This document shows, piece after piece, positions 1 through 5,980 of a stretch of 7,490 nucleotides of DNA. The DNA is from Candidatus Zixiibacteriota bacterium (lineage in GTDB: Bacteria > Zixibacteria > MSB-5A5 > GN15 > PGXB01), in contig CP070766.1 in NCBI GenBank assembly GCA_020345705.1, forward strand, positions 1,170,835 through 1,178,324, given 5' to 3'. The notes under the pieces were generated by a model, which had not been told where the DNA came from, searched no databases, and saw nothing but the letters and a program-made list of their open reading frames with translations. The stretch's first letter is position 1. Each line of letters opens with the position of its first letter. Both the position numbers and the translations under genes were made by a program.

Positions 1-660
1 GTCATAACCGCTCGCACCAGCGACGAGAGTGGTGTACACGGGATATCATCATTTATCCTTGAGAAAGGGATGAAGGGCTTCTCGGCCGGAAAGAAAGAAA
101 ACAAACTCGGCTGTCGCGGGTCGGATACCGCCTATATGCATTTTGATGATCTGAGAATTCCCGCCTGGCATCTCCTCGGCAACGAAGGAGAAGGTTTCAA
201 GCAGTTCATGATCACACTGGATGGCGGGCGCATTTCGATCGGCGCCATGGGGGTCGGACTTGCCCAGGCGGCGTTGGAAGTGGCCGTAAAATACTCTGAA
301 AGCAGAGTTCAGTTCGGCAAACCGATCTCCCGAAACCAGGCGATTCAGTTCAAACTGGCCGATATGGCCATGCAGACCGAGGCCGCGCGTCTTCTGATAT
401 ATAAGACCGCCTGGATGAAGGATAACGGTTATCCGTACACGAAATACTCCGCCATGTGCAAGCTGTATGCCTCGGAAGCGGCGAATTTCTGCACCTACCA
501 GGCGATACAGGTTTTGGGCGCGTACGGTTACACCGAGCGTTATGCGGCGGAACGGTACTTCCGGGATATGAAGCTGTGCGAGATAGGGGAGGGGACGTCC
601 GAGATACAGCGCATCGTCATCTCCCGCGAATTGATCCGAGAGCTGGTGCCGATGGTGTAA
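1..660 (+). CDS. Acyl-CoA dehydrogenase, C-terminal part (5' end outside window)
   Basis: FAD-dependent acyl-CoA dehydrogenase of the short/medium-chain type, which makes the alpha-beta double bond in the first step of beta-oxidation or in branched-chain amino acid breakdown and passes electrons to ETF. The reading frame is open from base 1, so about 219 of the usual ~380 residues are present: the end of the middle beta domain and the whole C-terminal helical domain. Seen: a KLGCRGSDT-like stretch followed by FDDLRIP (middle domain, CoA side), then RVQFGKPI at visible residues 102-109 (FAD-contact motif), then the family's second signature around GAYGY (173-177) and RYFRD. The catalytic base is Glu in GEGTSEIQR (visible residue 197, codon 589-591), the position used by SCAD/MCAD. 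GAYGY has Ala where GG is usual; this is minor. Substrate chain length cannot be read from the sequence. The ATG at 70 is internal to the domain and is not the start. Confidence 0.95.
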   Translation, partial: VITARTSDESGVHGISSFILEKGMKGFSAGKKENKLGCRGSDTAYMHFDDLRIPAWHLLGNEGEGFKQFMITLDGGRISIGAMGVGLAQAALEVAVKYSESRVQFGKPISRNQAIQFKLADMAMQTEAARLLIYKTAWMKDNGYPYTKYSAMCKLYASEAANFCTYQAIQVLGAYGYTERYAAERYFRDMKLCEIGEGTSEIQRIVISRELIRELVPMV

Positions 661-691
661 TCCCCTAAGCTCACAAGTTAGTTACGATCAT

Positions 692-738
692 ATACGCCGT
701 AATGAACTCTTACGTGATGGGGTTTTAATATTTTTACC
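692..738 (+). terminator. Possible weak terminator after the acyl-CoA dehydrogenase gene
   Basis: About 40 bases after the stop codon, CGTAA and TTACG can pair around a 7-base loop, and a T-rich tract (GGGGTTTTAATATTTTT) follows a few bases later. The stem is only 5 bp and the T run is interrupted, so this is a weak candidate. An alternative upstream TTACG can compete for the same CGTAA. Confidence 0.25.
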
Positions 739-751
739 TGTTTCGTTGGGC

Positions 752-780
752 CTTGCCCTCGCCCCTTGGCGGGGAGCAAG
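752..780 (+). repeat. Strong inverted repeat / hairpin, 12 bp stem, no T tract
   Basis: CTTGCCCTCGCC (752-763) pairs with GGCGGGG-A-GCAAG (768-780) around the loop CCTT. The pairing is 12 bp with one G-T wobble and one bulged A at 775. No run of T follows on either strand, so it is not a standard intrinsic terminator. It could be an mRNA 3'-end stabiliser, a Rho-associated element, or one member of a dispersed extragenic palindrome family. Confidence 0.6.
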
Positions 781-824
781 CCGAAATCGCGAAAAAGCAT
801 CAATCAAAAACTCCACAAAACCGC

Positions 825-852
825 TTGACAAAATCCTGGACAATAGTATCTT
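825..852 (+). promoter_or_regulatory. Sigma70-like promoter for the small lipoprotein gene
   Basis: A perfect -35 box TTGACA (825-830) is followed by a 16-base spacer and TATCTT (847-852), which matches TATAAT at 4 of 6 positions. The expected transcription start, 6-8 bases after the -10 box, falls at about 858-860. That coincides with the start codon of the next gene, leaving no room for a 5' leader. Confidence 0.6.
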
Positions 853-856
853 TTAA

Positions 857-1129
857 GTGATGAGTATTATCATTCGGACGTTCCTGCTTGCTTTATTTCT
901 GTGCGTCGCCTGCGGCAATTCGGACTCGCCCACTTCCTCACGGAATGATTCAAGCAGATGCTATATCATGACTGTCCAGGATAAGGACTTCGGGAAAACG
1001 GAAATAGGCAGTAAAGAGGACGCCGACAGCTTATGTCAGTACCTGGGTTACGCATACTCCAAAAACATCAAGTATAATACGGCTGGGTGGTATAGAGGCT
1101 ACGCGTATGAGCTCTACTGCTGCAGATGA
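857..1129 (+). CDS. Small putative lipoprotein, unknown function
   Basis: I do not recognise the family. The protein is 90 residues from GTG 857 or 89 from ATG 860. It opens with a short signal-like segment: one Arg, then a hydrophobic run FLLALFLCVA ending at Cys19. CVAC is an imperfect lipobox because -3 is Cys instead of Leu, but the following G-N-S-D-S and Ser/Thr/Asn-rich linker are typical after a lipidated Cys. The mature part would be about 70 residues with four further Cys (35, 60, 88, 89), including a terminal CCR, and a Tyr-rich C-terminal half. This suggests disulfides outside the cytoplasm. No Shine-Dalgarno sequence is visible; ATG 860 fits the promoter position best, as a leaderless start. 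It stands alone between the acyl-CoA dehydrogenase and ilvE. That it is a real gene is supported by promoter, signal-like start and lipobox together; the role is unknown. Confidence 0.6.
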   Translation: MMSIIIRTFLLALFLCVACGNSDSPTSSRNDSSRCYIMTVQDKDFGKTEIGSKEDADSLCQYLGYAYSKNIKYNTAGWYRGYAYELYCCR

Positions 1130-1261
1130 CTTGAATCCCGCCACATAAGAAAAATTGCGTACTTCAGGCAGGCTCCTAAGTCACTCATCCTGGCATAATA
1201 GTAAGTTCGCCCATAATGGAGTTAGGGTCATAAAGGACCGCGGGGTGGCGACATTCCTCGC

Positions 1262-1305
1262 GAAATAATTCACAAGGCCCCACCAAATGACCTTGAAATA
1301 ATTTC
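1262..1305 (+). repeat. Repeated GAAATAATT word, second copy overlapping the ilvE -35 box
   Basis: GAAATAATT occurs at 1262-1270 and again at 1295-1303, exactly 33 bp apart, about three helical turns. The second copy extends to an 11-bp perfect palindrome GAAATAATTTC (1295-1305) and overlaps the -35 element. This could be a pair of operator sites on one DNA face, but the word is short and AT-rich. Confidence 0.3.
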
Positions 1306-1321
1306 TACAATCCTGTATATT
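1293..1321 (+). promoter_or_regulatory. Sigma70-like promoter of the ilvE-rpiB-glyA operon
   Basis: TTGAAA (1293-1298), an ideal 17-base spacer, and TATATT (1316-1321) match the consensus at 5 of 6 positions each. Transcription would start near 1328, giving a leader of roughly 37 bases. The leader opens with a small GAAAAG/CTTTTC stem (1329-1350) and then the AGGAGG ribosome binding site at 1355-1360. Confidence 0.65.
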
Positions 1322-1364
1322 CTGGGCGGAAAAGAGCAAAAAACCTTTTCTTTCAGGAGGAAAT

Positions 1365-2309
1365 ATGCCTTTTAATAAAGTCGATTATATCTGGATGAGC
1401 GGCAAACTGGTCAAATGGGACGAGGCCAGAATCCATATCCTTTCCCACGTAGTCCATTACGGCTCATCGGTTTTTGAGGGCGGCCGATGCTATAAAACCC
1501 CCAAAGGCCCGGCCGCTTTCCGCAACGGGGACCACGTTGACCGCCTGTTCAACTCGGCTAAAATCTACCGGATGGATATCCCATTCACCAAGAAGGAAAT
1601 CTACGACGCCATTCTGGAAACGATTGCGGTAAATAATCTCGAGGCCTGCTATATCCGGCCGATCGTTTATCGCGGCTATGACTCGCTCGGGGTTGACCCG
1701 CGTGCCTGCCCGGTTGAGGTGAGTATCGCCGTCTGGCCGTGGGGAAAATATCTCGGCCCCGAAGCGATGGAAAATGGCGTCAAGGTCTGCGTATCTTCAT
1801 GGAGAAGATGCGCGCCCGATACGATGCCGATGTTTGCCAAGGCGGGCGCCAACTATATGAGCGGCCAGCTTATCAAATTAGAGGCCCTGTCCCGCGGCTA
1901 TATCGAGGGAATCGCGCTGGATGCCTACGGCAACGTCTCGGAAGGCTCCGGCGAAAATGTCTTTATGGTCTACAAAGGCAAATTGATCACGCCGCCGTTT
2001 TCGGCATCAGTTCTTCCGGGTATAACCCGCGACAGCGTCATGACTCTGGCCAGAGACATGGGCATTGAAGTCGTCGAGCAGAATATCCCGCGCGAGATGC
2101 TCTACTGCGCCGATGAGGTTTTTTTCACCGGGTCGGCGGCAGAGGTTTCACCCATCTCGCATATTGATGATATCCAGATCGGCGAAGGCCGCCGCGGCCC
2201 GATTACGGAGAAGCTCCAGACGAAGTTTTTCGATATTATCGAGGGCCGTGCCGAAGACAAATACGGCTGGTTGATATATGTCCCCGCGAAGAAGAGCGTG
2301 CCCGCGTAG
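1365..2309 (+). CDS. ilvE: Branched-chain amino acid aminotransferase
   Basis: Fold-type IV PLP aminotransferase, EC 2.6.1.42. It interconverts valine, leucine and isoleucine with their 2-oxo acids using glutamate/2-oxoglutarate, in the cytoplasm. At 314 residues it is close in length and sequence to E. coli IlvE (309). Seen: DYIWMSGKLVKWDEA at the start, SVFEGGRCY (35-43), HVDRL with Arg60 (phosphate-binding position), the PLP-Schiff-base lysine K159 in AKAGANYMSG (codon 1839-1841), Glu193 in SEGSGEN, the LPGITRD loop (217-223), EVFFTGSAAE (251-260), and the C-terminal GEGRRGPIT and EDKYGWL. All key residues are present. The start is fixed by AGGAGG four bases before the ATG. It is the first gene of the probable operon, with its own promoter, and rpiB begins 18 bases after its stop. 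D-amino-acid aminotransferase and aminodeoxychorismate lyase share the fold, but the similarity here is clearly to IlvE. Confidence 0.96.
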   Translation: MPFNKVDYIWMSGKLVKWDEARIHILSHVVHYGSSVFEGGRCYKTPKGPAAFRNGDHVDRLFNSAKIYRMDIPFTKKEIYDAILETIAVNNLEACYIRPIVYRGYDSLGVDPRACPVEVSIAVWPWGKYLGPEAMENGVKVCVSSWRRCAPDTMPMFAKAGANYMSGQLIKLEALSRGYIEGIALDAYGNVSEGSGENVFMVYKGKLITPPFSASVLPGITRDSVMTLARDMGIEVVEQNIPREMLYCADEVFFTGSAAEVSPISHIDDIQIGEGRRGPITEKLQTKFFDIIEGRAEDKYGWLIYVPAKKSVPA

Positions 2310-2327
2310 ATTGCTTTAGAGGATGCA

Positions 2328-2768
2328 ATGATAATAGCCATCGGATCCGACCACGCCGGATTTGAATTAAAGGAAAAAGTGAAGGAAATCCTTCAGAAGC
2401 TAGGTCATGAAGTGCTTGATTTCGGCACCGACGGCAAGGATTCGGTCGATTACAGCGATTTCGGACTGAAAGTGGCCGGCTCGGTTGCATCGGGTGAATC
2501 CGAACGGGGCGTGGCCGTCTGCTGGACAGGCAACGGGATGACCATCGCGACCAACAAGATCAAGGGCATCAGGGCAACCCTCTGCCTGAACAAAGATATG
2601 GCCTACTATGCACGCGCTCACAATGATTCCAACGTCCTAACCCTGTCGCAGAAATATATCGATGAGAAAGACGTGGAAGATATTATCAAGACTTGGCTGG
2701 AGACTGAATTCGAAGGCGGCCGGCACGCGCGAAGACTCGACAAAATAAGAGTGGCCGAGCAAGGCTGA
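2328..2768 (+). CDS. rpiB: Ribose-5-phosphate isomerase B
   Basis: RpiB/LacAB-family sugar-phosphate isomerase, interconverting ribose 5-phosphate and ribulose 5-phosphate in the non-oxidative pentose phosphate pathway. The 146-residue length is normal. Seen: IGSDHAGFELK at the N-terminus (Asp8, His9), the catalytic Cys65, the NGMTIATNK anion-hole loop, GIRATLC, and ARAHNDSNVLTL with His98 (ring-opening histidine). The active-site loop reads CWTGNGM instead of the more common CGTGIGM; Trp after the catalytic Cys is a variant that could alter substrate preference. GAGG at 2319-2322, five bases before the ATG, supports the start. It lies 18 bases after ilvE and 76 before glyA, probably in one transcript. 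An allose-6-phosphate or galactose-6-phosphate isomerase role cannot be excluded, but the setting favours ribose-5-phosphate. Confidence 0.93.
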   Translation: MIIAIGSDHAGFELKEKVKEILQKLGHEVLDFGTDGKDSVDYSDFGLKVAGSVASGESERGVAVCWTGNGMTIATNKIKGIRATLCLNKDMAYYARAHNDSNVLTLSQKYIDEKDVEDIIKTWLETEFEGGRHARRLDKIRVAEQG

Positions 2769-2788
2769 TTATAGATTTTTCGATATAC

Positions 2789-2816
2789 GAGGCGGGCTGA
2801 GACATCGGTCCGCCTT
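2789..2816 (+). promoter_or_regulatory. Intercistronic hairpin between rpiB and glyA
   Basis: GGCGGGCTGA (2791-2800) pairs with TCGGTCCGCC (2805-2814) around a GACA tetraloop. That is ten continuous pairs with two G-T wobbles, extended by A2790-T2815 and G2789-T2816. Only three T follow, so it would be a weak terminator at best. It could partly attenuate readthrough into glyA or serve as an mRNA-stability stem. Confidence 0.5.
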
Positions 2817-2844
2817 TGGAATGAAAAAAGATTGGTAGGTAGCT

Positions 2845-4098
2845 ATGTCATATTTAAAGGAAGTTGACCCGGAAATCTTTGACGCCATCCTGCGCGAGAC
2901 CGAACGCGAGTCCGACAAATTGGAGCTGATCGCGTCGGAGAATTTTGTTTCCGAAGCGGTCCTTGAGGCGGCCGGGGGGGTCATGACCAACAAGTATGCC
3001 GAGGGGTACCCCGGCAAACGGTACTACGGCGGCTGTGAGTTTGTCGATATTGCCGAAGACCTCGCCCGCGAGCGGGCCAAACAGCTTTTCGGCTGCGAGC
3101 ATGCCAACGTCCAGCCCCATTCCGGTTCTCAGGCCAATATGGCGGTTTATTTTGCGGTCTTAAAGCCGGGAGATAAGGTGATGGGGATGGACCTCTCCCA
3201 CGGCGGTCATCTTACTCATGGTCATCCGATAAACTTCTCAGGATTTCTGTTCGAGTTTCACGGCTATCAGGTGGATAAGGATACTGAAGTCATCGACTAT
3301 GACAATTTGATTGCCATGGCCAAAGAAATTCAGCCCAAAATGATCGTCGCCGGTGCTTCCGCCTATCCCAGGACGCTCGATTTCGTGAAGTTTCGAGAGG
3401 CGGCCGATGCCTGCGGGGCGTATCTCATGGTCGATATCGCACATATCGCCGGTCTCATCGCGGTTGGGCTGCATCCGTCACCGATTCCCTATGCTGATTT
3501 CGTCACGACCACGACTCACAAGACCCTTCGCGGCCCGCGCGGGGGGATGATCATGTGCAAGGAGCAATATGCCGCCGATCTCGACCGGATGGTCATGCCC
3601 GGCATTCAGGGCGGCCCGCTGATGCATATCATCGCCGCCAAGGCGGTCGCTTTCAAGGAGGCTTTAAAGCCTGAGTTCAAGGAATATCAGAAGAGAATCC
3701 TCGAGAACGCGCGAGCCATGGCTGAGGAGCTGAAAAACAGGGGCTATCACATTGTTTCCGGCGGGACAGATACGCATCTGTTCCTGGTGTCTTTTCTGGA
3801 CAAGGATTATTCCGGCAAGAAGGTCGAAAAGGCTCTCGACAAGGCCGGTATCACCGCCAACAAGAATACCGTTCCGTTCGACACCCGAAAGCCCTTCGTA
3901 ACCTCCGGACTCAGAATCGGCACCCCGGCCCTTACAACTCGAGGGATGGGTGTGGAAGAGATGAAAATCATCGCCGGTTTCATCGACAAAGTTATACAGA
4001 ATATGAAAGATGACGACGTCCTTGAGCAGGTCAGAAAGGACGTCAAAGCGCTCTGCGATAAGTTCCCGCTGTACTCAGAGCGTATGAAACAGCCATAA
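2845..4098 (+). CDS. glyA: Serine hydroxymethyltransferase
   Basis: PLP fold-type I enzyme, EC 2.1.2.1. It converts serine plus tetrahydrofolate to glycine plus 5,10-methylene-tetrahydrofolate, the main source of one-carbon units. The 417 residues match E. coli GlyA in length. Seen: LELIASENFVS (27-36), NKYAEGYPGKRYYGG (49-63, with Tyr51 and Glu53), the HSGSQAN phosphate-binding loop (92-98), DLSHGGHLTHG with His122 stacking on PLP, VDIAHIAGL with Asp197 and His200, and the Schiff-base lysine K226 in TTTTHKTLRGPRGG (codon 3520-3522). GLRIGTPA near the C-terminus carries the substrate-carboxylate arginine. The family is intact with no missing key residue. The ribosome binding site is poor (GGTAGGTAG just before the ATG), but the N-terminus aligns with the family as called. 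It follows rpiB and precedes a glycosyltransferase gene by 21 bases. Confidence 0.97.
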   Translation: MSYLKEVDPEIFDAILRETERESDKLELIASENFVSEAVLEAAGGVMTNKYAEGYPGKRYYGGCEFVDIAEDLARERAKQLFGCEHANVQPHSGSQANMAVYFAVLKPGDKVMGMDLSHGGHLTHGHPINFSGFLFEFHGYQVDKDTEVIDYDNLIAMAKEIQPKMIVAGASAYPRTLDFVKFREAADACGAYLMVDIAHIAGLIAVGLHPSPIPYADFVTTTTHKTLRGPRGGMIMCKEQYAADLDRMVMPGIQGGPLMHIIAAKAVAFKEALKPEFKEYQKRILENARAMAEELKNRGYHIVSGGTDTHLFLVSFLDKDYSGKKVEKALDKAGITANKNTVPFDTRKPFVTSGLRIGTPALTTRGMGVEEMKIIAGFIDKVIQNMKDDDVLEQVRKDVKALCDKFPLYSERMKQP

Positions 4099-4100
4099 GT

Positions 4101-4118
4101 GGGAATAGGGTAATTCCC
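4101..4118 (+). promoter_or_regulatory. Hairpin holding the ribosome-binding site of the glycosyltransferase gene
   Basis: GGGAAT (4101-4106) and ATTCCC (4113-4118) form a perfect 6-bp stem with loop AGGGTA. It starts two bases after the glyA stop and ends one base before the next ATG at 4120. The only Shine-Dalgarno-like AGGG in the gap is in the loop, so folding could tune translation or couple it to ribosomes finishing glyA. Confidence 0.5.
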
Positions 4119-4119
4119 G

Positions 4120-5823
4120 ATGTTGGTTGATTACCGGGTCAATCTGTCTGGTTTCCGAGACAAGCCTCTGAGGATGTGGCCGTATCTGGTTCTTATTCTG
4201 GTCGCGCTGGTGTATAATTACGCCTTCTTGGACCAGGGATATAGTGCCGTACTTGACGAGGGATTTCTGCAGGTCCAGGCGAAAAGAATTCTGTCTGGGC
4301 AGAGGCTGTACTTCGATTTCTACTATCTAAAACCCCCGCTCCCGATTTACATACAAGCTGGGCTGATAGCGCTCTGGGGTGATGCGTATGATATAATGAC
4401 AGCCCGTATCTTCCTGGTGTTACAGCTGTTGACACTTGTGATAGTGTGGTCGCTATTGTACCGCAGATTTGTCAAATCCTGGGAACTATGCCTGTTGCTG
4501 CTTATGTCGTACATAGTCGTTTCTCTCCTCTTGAGTTTTCCGTGGTACAGCTATGACGGAGTATTCTTTACAACCATCGGGGCGCTATTTTTTGTCAAGA
4601 AAAGGTACCTCCTGTCGGGATTTATGATATTTCTGGCGACGATGTGTAAACAGAACTACTTCCTGGTTATTCCCCTGGTGATAGTGATGCTGTTTGTGGT
4701 GAGGGTCTTTGTGAAGAGCGCTGAGGTTACAGGATTGGCTTCTATCCCGCGGATGCTTGCCGGATTTCTGCTGCCGGCCGCGATATACGCAATATACTTG
4801 CAGTACCAGGGCGGTTGGGAGGTTTTCTTTTACAACATATACTCGATACCACGTGAATTCGAGGCTGCCAGTCTTGCCTTTACTGTCTATCAGGACATAC
4901 CGACGGCCGTCAAAAGCTCTTTTCCTCTCCTGGCGGCGATTATCGTGTCATATTATATACCGAAGTCAAAATGGCCTCTGGCAGCAGTCGTTCTTGGTAT
5001 TCTGATATTTTTTGGCTACGACACAGTCACAGTGAGCAAAAGCTTTATCTATTTCCTGATCTGCTTGAATTATACGATCACGATTTTATGGCTTATTGAA
5101 TACCGCGCAAGACATAGAGATACCGCGCTGGTCGGCACAAAAGACCTCCCGATTCTGGTCTTTCTCGCTCTGATAATTCAGTATATGGCCTGCTTCAATT
5201 TCGGCGGGCTCTTCTTTTCTTATATGGGTGCAGCCATGGCTCTTCCATTTAGCTATATCCTCCTGAGGAATTACGCCTATTCGCCGTATCGAAAGATAAT
5301 AGCGGTAGCCCTCTTGCTTCTTGTGATTGCAGTTTCCCTGTTTCATAAGTATTCTTTTGTCTATCATGATGCCCCACGTCACCACCTAACTGCAGAATTT
5401 GGGGCGGAAAAGCTTGCAGGTATTAAATCGACCCCGCGTAATGTCAGGCATGTCGAAGGCATTCTTTCCACGATCGATTCCCTCAGTGAAAAAGGCGATT
5501 ATATCTTCGTCTTTCCCGATTACGCACCCCTGTATTATCTGGCGGATAGAAAAAATCCCGCCCCGGTTGATTGGTTTTACAAGGTATCGTGGTATTCGGC
5601 GGCCGAGGCGAAATTCGGTATTATCGCGGAATCGGTGCGGGCACTTCAGCAAAACAAGCCGAAGATCATCCTGACCAATTCAACAGAGATACCGGAGCAA
5701 CTGCGTGCGTTCATCGAAAAAGAATACGAGCAGATTAAATCCATCAACGAAATCAGCGTATTTACCCATAAAAAAGAATTACCCGCTCAAGGATCTGAAA
5801 GGACAAGCAAGGAACCTTCTTGA
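4120..5823 (+). CDS. GT-C type membrane glycosyltransferase (PMT/ArnT-like)
   Basis: Polytopic inner-membrane protein, 567 residues, with about 12 hydrophobic segments (first at ~18-36, last at ~391-408) and a soluble C-terminal domain (~410-567). After the first membrane segment comes a loop with Asp46-Glu47 in LDEGF, then AKRILSGQRLYFDFYYLKPPLP. This acidic pair followed by G-x-x-x-Y-x-D-F and a PP motif is characteristic of GT39/GT83-like enzymes that use polyprenyl-phosphate sugars; the Asp is the probable catalytic base. CKQNY (176-180) matches the conserved Lys-containing segment of such proteins, and DYIFVFPDYAPLYYLADR (460-477) is typical of their periplasmic tail. Donor and acceptor are unknown. 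The start is as the ORF begins; the ribosome site is weak and sits in a hairpin loop. It probably reads through from glyA. ATA is used for 17 of 36 Ile codons in the first ~403 residues but only 1 of 13 afterwards, unlike glyA. Confidence 0.8.
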   Translation: MLVDYRVNLSGFRDKPLRMWPYLVLILVALVYNYAFLDQGYSAVLDEGFLQVQAKRILSGQRLYFDFYYLKPPLPIYIQAGLIALWGDAYDIMTARIFLVLQLLTLVIVWSLLYRRFVKSWELCLLLLMSYIVVSLLLSFPWYSYDGVFFTTIGALFFVKKRYLLSGFMIFLATMCKQNYFLVIPLVIVMLFVVRVFVKSAEVTGLASIPRMLAGFLLPAAIYAIYLQYQGGWEVFFYNIYSIPREFEAASLAFTVYQDIPTAVKSSFPLLAAIIVSYYIPKSKWPLAAVVLGILIFFGYDTVTVSKSFIYFLICLNYTITILWLIEYRARHRDTALVGTKDLPILVFLALIIQYMACFNFGGLFFSYMGAAMALPFSYILLRNYAYSPYRKIIAVALLLLVIAVSLFHKYSFVYHDAPRHHLTAEFGAEKLAGIKSTPRNVRHVEGILSTIDSLSEKGDYIFVFPDYAPLYYLADRKNPAPVDWFYKVSWYSAAEAKFGIIAESVRALQQNKPKIILTNSTEIPEQLRAFIEKEYEQIKSINEISVFTHKKELPAQGSERTSKEPS

Positions 5824-5830
5824 GGGCGGG
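5782..5830 (+). terminator. Imperfect long inverted repeat at the end of the glycosyltransferase gene
   Basis: CCCGC-TCAAG (5782-5791) can pair with CTTGA-GG-GCGGG (5819-5830), with two bulged bases on the right arm and a 27-base loop. It spans the stop codon. No T tract follows, so any termination would not be of the standard intrinsic kind. A small GCGG/CCGC stem follows directly. Confidence 0.25.
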
Positions 5831-5862
5831 GCTCCGCTAACAACCCGTTGAAGTAAGGGTAT

Positions 5863-5868
5863 TATAAT
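5863..5868 (+). promoter_or_regulatory. Perfect TATAAT -10 box, weak -35
   Basis: A consensus -10 hexamer TATAAT occurs 136 bases before the next gene's start, but no good -35 box lies 16-18 bases upstream and there is no extended TG motif. If used, it would give a leader of about 130 bases for the downstream operon. Confidence 0.3.
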
Positions 5869-5968
5869 GGCAGGTGGCATTTTGCCGGTCTGTGATTATC
5901 TTTGCCGCGTCGGAGTTCTAAGATTTCCGGCGACCGTCAGTTATTTTGTATTTGCTGAAAGGATTTGA
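5867..5968 (+). CDS. Possible 33-codon leader ORF
   Basis: An ATG at 5867 opens 33 codons before TGA at 5966, with AAGGG about nine bases upstream as a possible ribosome site. The product would be mixed hydrophobic with two Cys and three Arg, with no motif I recognise. The ATG overlaps the TATAAT box, so the ORF would need a transcript from further upstream, for example readthrough from the glycosyltransferase gene. It may well be chance. Confidence 0.15.
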   Translation: MAGGILPVCDYLCRVGVLRFPATVSYFVFAERI

Positions 5969-5980
5969 GACTTGTATTAT
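5952..5980 (+). promoter_or_regulatory. Candidate promoter for the thiamine-binding-protein operon
   Basis: TTGCTG (5952-5957), a 17-base spacer and TATTAT (5975-5980, 5 of 6 matches to TATAAT). Transcription would start near 5987, immediately before the strong TAAGGAGG ribosome site at 5988-5995, leaving an unusually short leader. Confidence 0.4.

Larger units (their letters stand above)
1130..1364 (+). other. Intergenic region upstream of ilvE
   Basis: No ORF of note. The first half has no clear structure and no convincing terminator for the small upstream gene. Around 1238-1264 an imperfect hairpin (CGCGGGG against CCTCGCG with one wobble) can form. The right part holds the ilvE promoter, a repeated GAAATAATT word, and a short leader with its ribosome binding site. 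I see no T-box or known amino-acid riboswitch pattern. Confidence 0.6.

Noticed and set aside
456..668. ORF of 70 codons within the acyl-CoA dehydrogenase gene, another frame
   Set aside because: It lies inside a clear conserved coding region, has no ribosome site and no recognisable family; a shadow frame.
1130..1364. Possible T-box or amino-acid riboswitch before ilvE
   Set aside because: No T-box sequence, specifier-like structure or terminator/antiterminator pair seen, and the promoter leaves only about 37 bases of leader.
1739..2274. Overlapping + strand ORFs inside ilvE
   Set aside because: Arg-rich out-of-frame translations of a strongly conserved gene, with no independent support.
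2769..2844. Folate or glycine riboswitch before glyA
   Set aside because: The 76-base gap is too short for a glycine riboswitch, and shows only one simple hairpin without a recognisable aptamer core.
3238..3474. Minus-strand ORF opposite glyA
   Set aside because: Antisense to highly conserved SHMT sequence, without promoter or ribosome site; a codon-bias artefact.
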